64,000 bases of DNA from Hydractinia symbiolongicarpus (Eukaryota > Cnidaria > Hydrozoa > Anthoathecata > Hydractiniidae): NCBI RefSeq assembly GCF_029227915.1, contig NC_079882.1:31922001-31986000 (forward strand), read 5' to 3'. The position numbers and the translations under genes were made by a program. The notes below the pieces were generated by a model. That model was not told where the DNA came from and ran no database searches. It saw nothing but the letters and a program-made list of their open reading frames with translations. This document shows positions 63,879 to 64,000 of the stretch, piece by piece; the first letter of the stretch is position 1, and every line of letters starts with the position of its first letter.

Positions 63879-64000
63879 ACAGGGTACTTTCTTTGTATAC
63901 TTTTGACTATACGGGCCAAGCCCGGGATTTACGGGAAATCGCGCGTTTTCGTTTGCCGGTGATTAAACTTCTTTTATTCAGCGTTTCATCAAAAATGAAA
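63874..64000. repeat. Satellite array resumes after the LINE insertion
   Basis: The satellite restarts with tactcacagggtactttc, which is the point in the monomer where it was broken at 63062. It continues through the GC-rich start of the next unit to the window end. Together with the left part it forms a single interrupted monomer, so the array predates the insertion and continues past base 64000. This last unit carries the variants cgcgcg and gccggtgatt. The second also occurs near 61115, which suggests kinship with that unit. Confidence 0.97.

Noticed and set aside
1-64000. CRISPR array
   Set aside because: The whole 203-bp unit repeats without unique spacers, and there are no cas genes; this is satellite DNA.
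1-64000. CENP-B box (TTCG....A..CGGG) in the monomer
   Set aside because: I looked for the core on both strands of the consensus and found no match; ttcgggaaatg and ttcgtttgccgg fail at required positions. Centromere function is not excluded by this.
1-64000. rRNA/5S, tRNA or snRNA tandem cluster as origin of the repeat
   Set aside because: I see no A/B boxes in tRNA arrangement, no cloverleaf potential and no recognisable 5S or snRNA core in the monomer, though without a search tool a diverged remnant cannot be fully excluded.

Overview
The window is essentially one object: a eukaryotic satellite DNA array that fills all 64 kb and runs off both ends. The monomer is about 203 bp, all copies are in the same head-to-tail orientation, and roughly 310 copies are present. 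The only other element is a short 5'-truncated non-LTR retrotransposon (LINE) inserted at 63063-63873. No prokaryotic genes, tRNA, rRNA, CRISPR array or complete host gene can be supported. The open frames of 60-170 codons that recur on both strands are by-products of the repeat. The host is a eukaryote. The LINE protein resembles CR1/Jockey-type elements common in invertebrate animals, so an invertebrate (possibly marine) is my best guess, but the sequence does not prove it.

The array is organised by repeated unequal exchange at many scales. From left to right: (i) 1-12.2 kb is a mosaic containing a triplicated 812-bp tetramer (2.55-4.99 kb), 607-bp trimers (6.6-8.6 kb) and a duplicated 1,622-bp octamer (8.9-12.2 kb). 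(ii) 12.2-23.5 kb holds mixed trimers, including a 608-bp trimer in three copies at 15.2-16.9 kb, and monomers with long A runs and 17-bp deletions. (iii) 23.5-31.1 kb holds two arms offset by 4,445 bp around a 1,217-bp tandem hexamer. (iv) 31.1-35.1 kb is 607-bp trimers with a characteristic variant set. (v) 35.08-47.3 kb is a tandem duplication of a 6,109-bp block of about 30 monomers with almost no divergence. (vi) 47.3-60.8 kb contains a 3,016-bp tandem duplication, a 1,393-bp tandem duplication and a private 10-bp-deletion monomer class. (vii) 60.8-63.06 kb is comparatively uniform, with a 405-bp dimer. The LINE follows, and after it the satellite resumes within the same monomer to the window end.

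The monomer itself is bipartite: a GC-rich, CpG-rich 60 bp that includes a small perfect hairpin, then an A/T-tract-rich segment. Nothing here is a gene system. The interest lies in the recombination history recorded in the array, the recent LINE insertion with its reading frame still open, and the possibility that this is centromeric or other heterochromatic DNA. Repeat boundaries were placed by eye and are exact only where stated.
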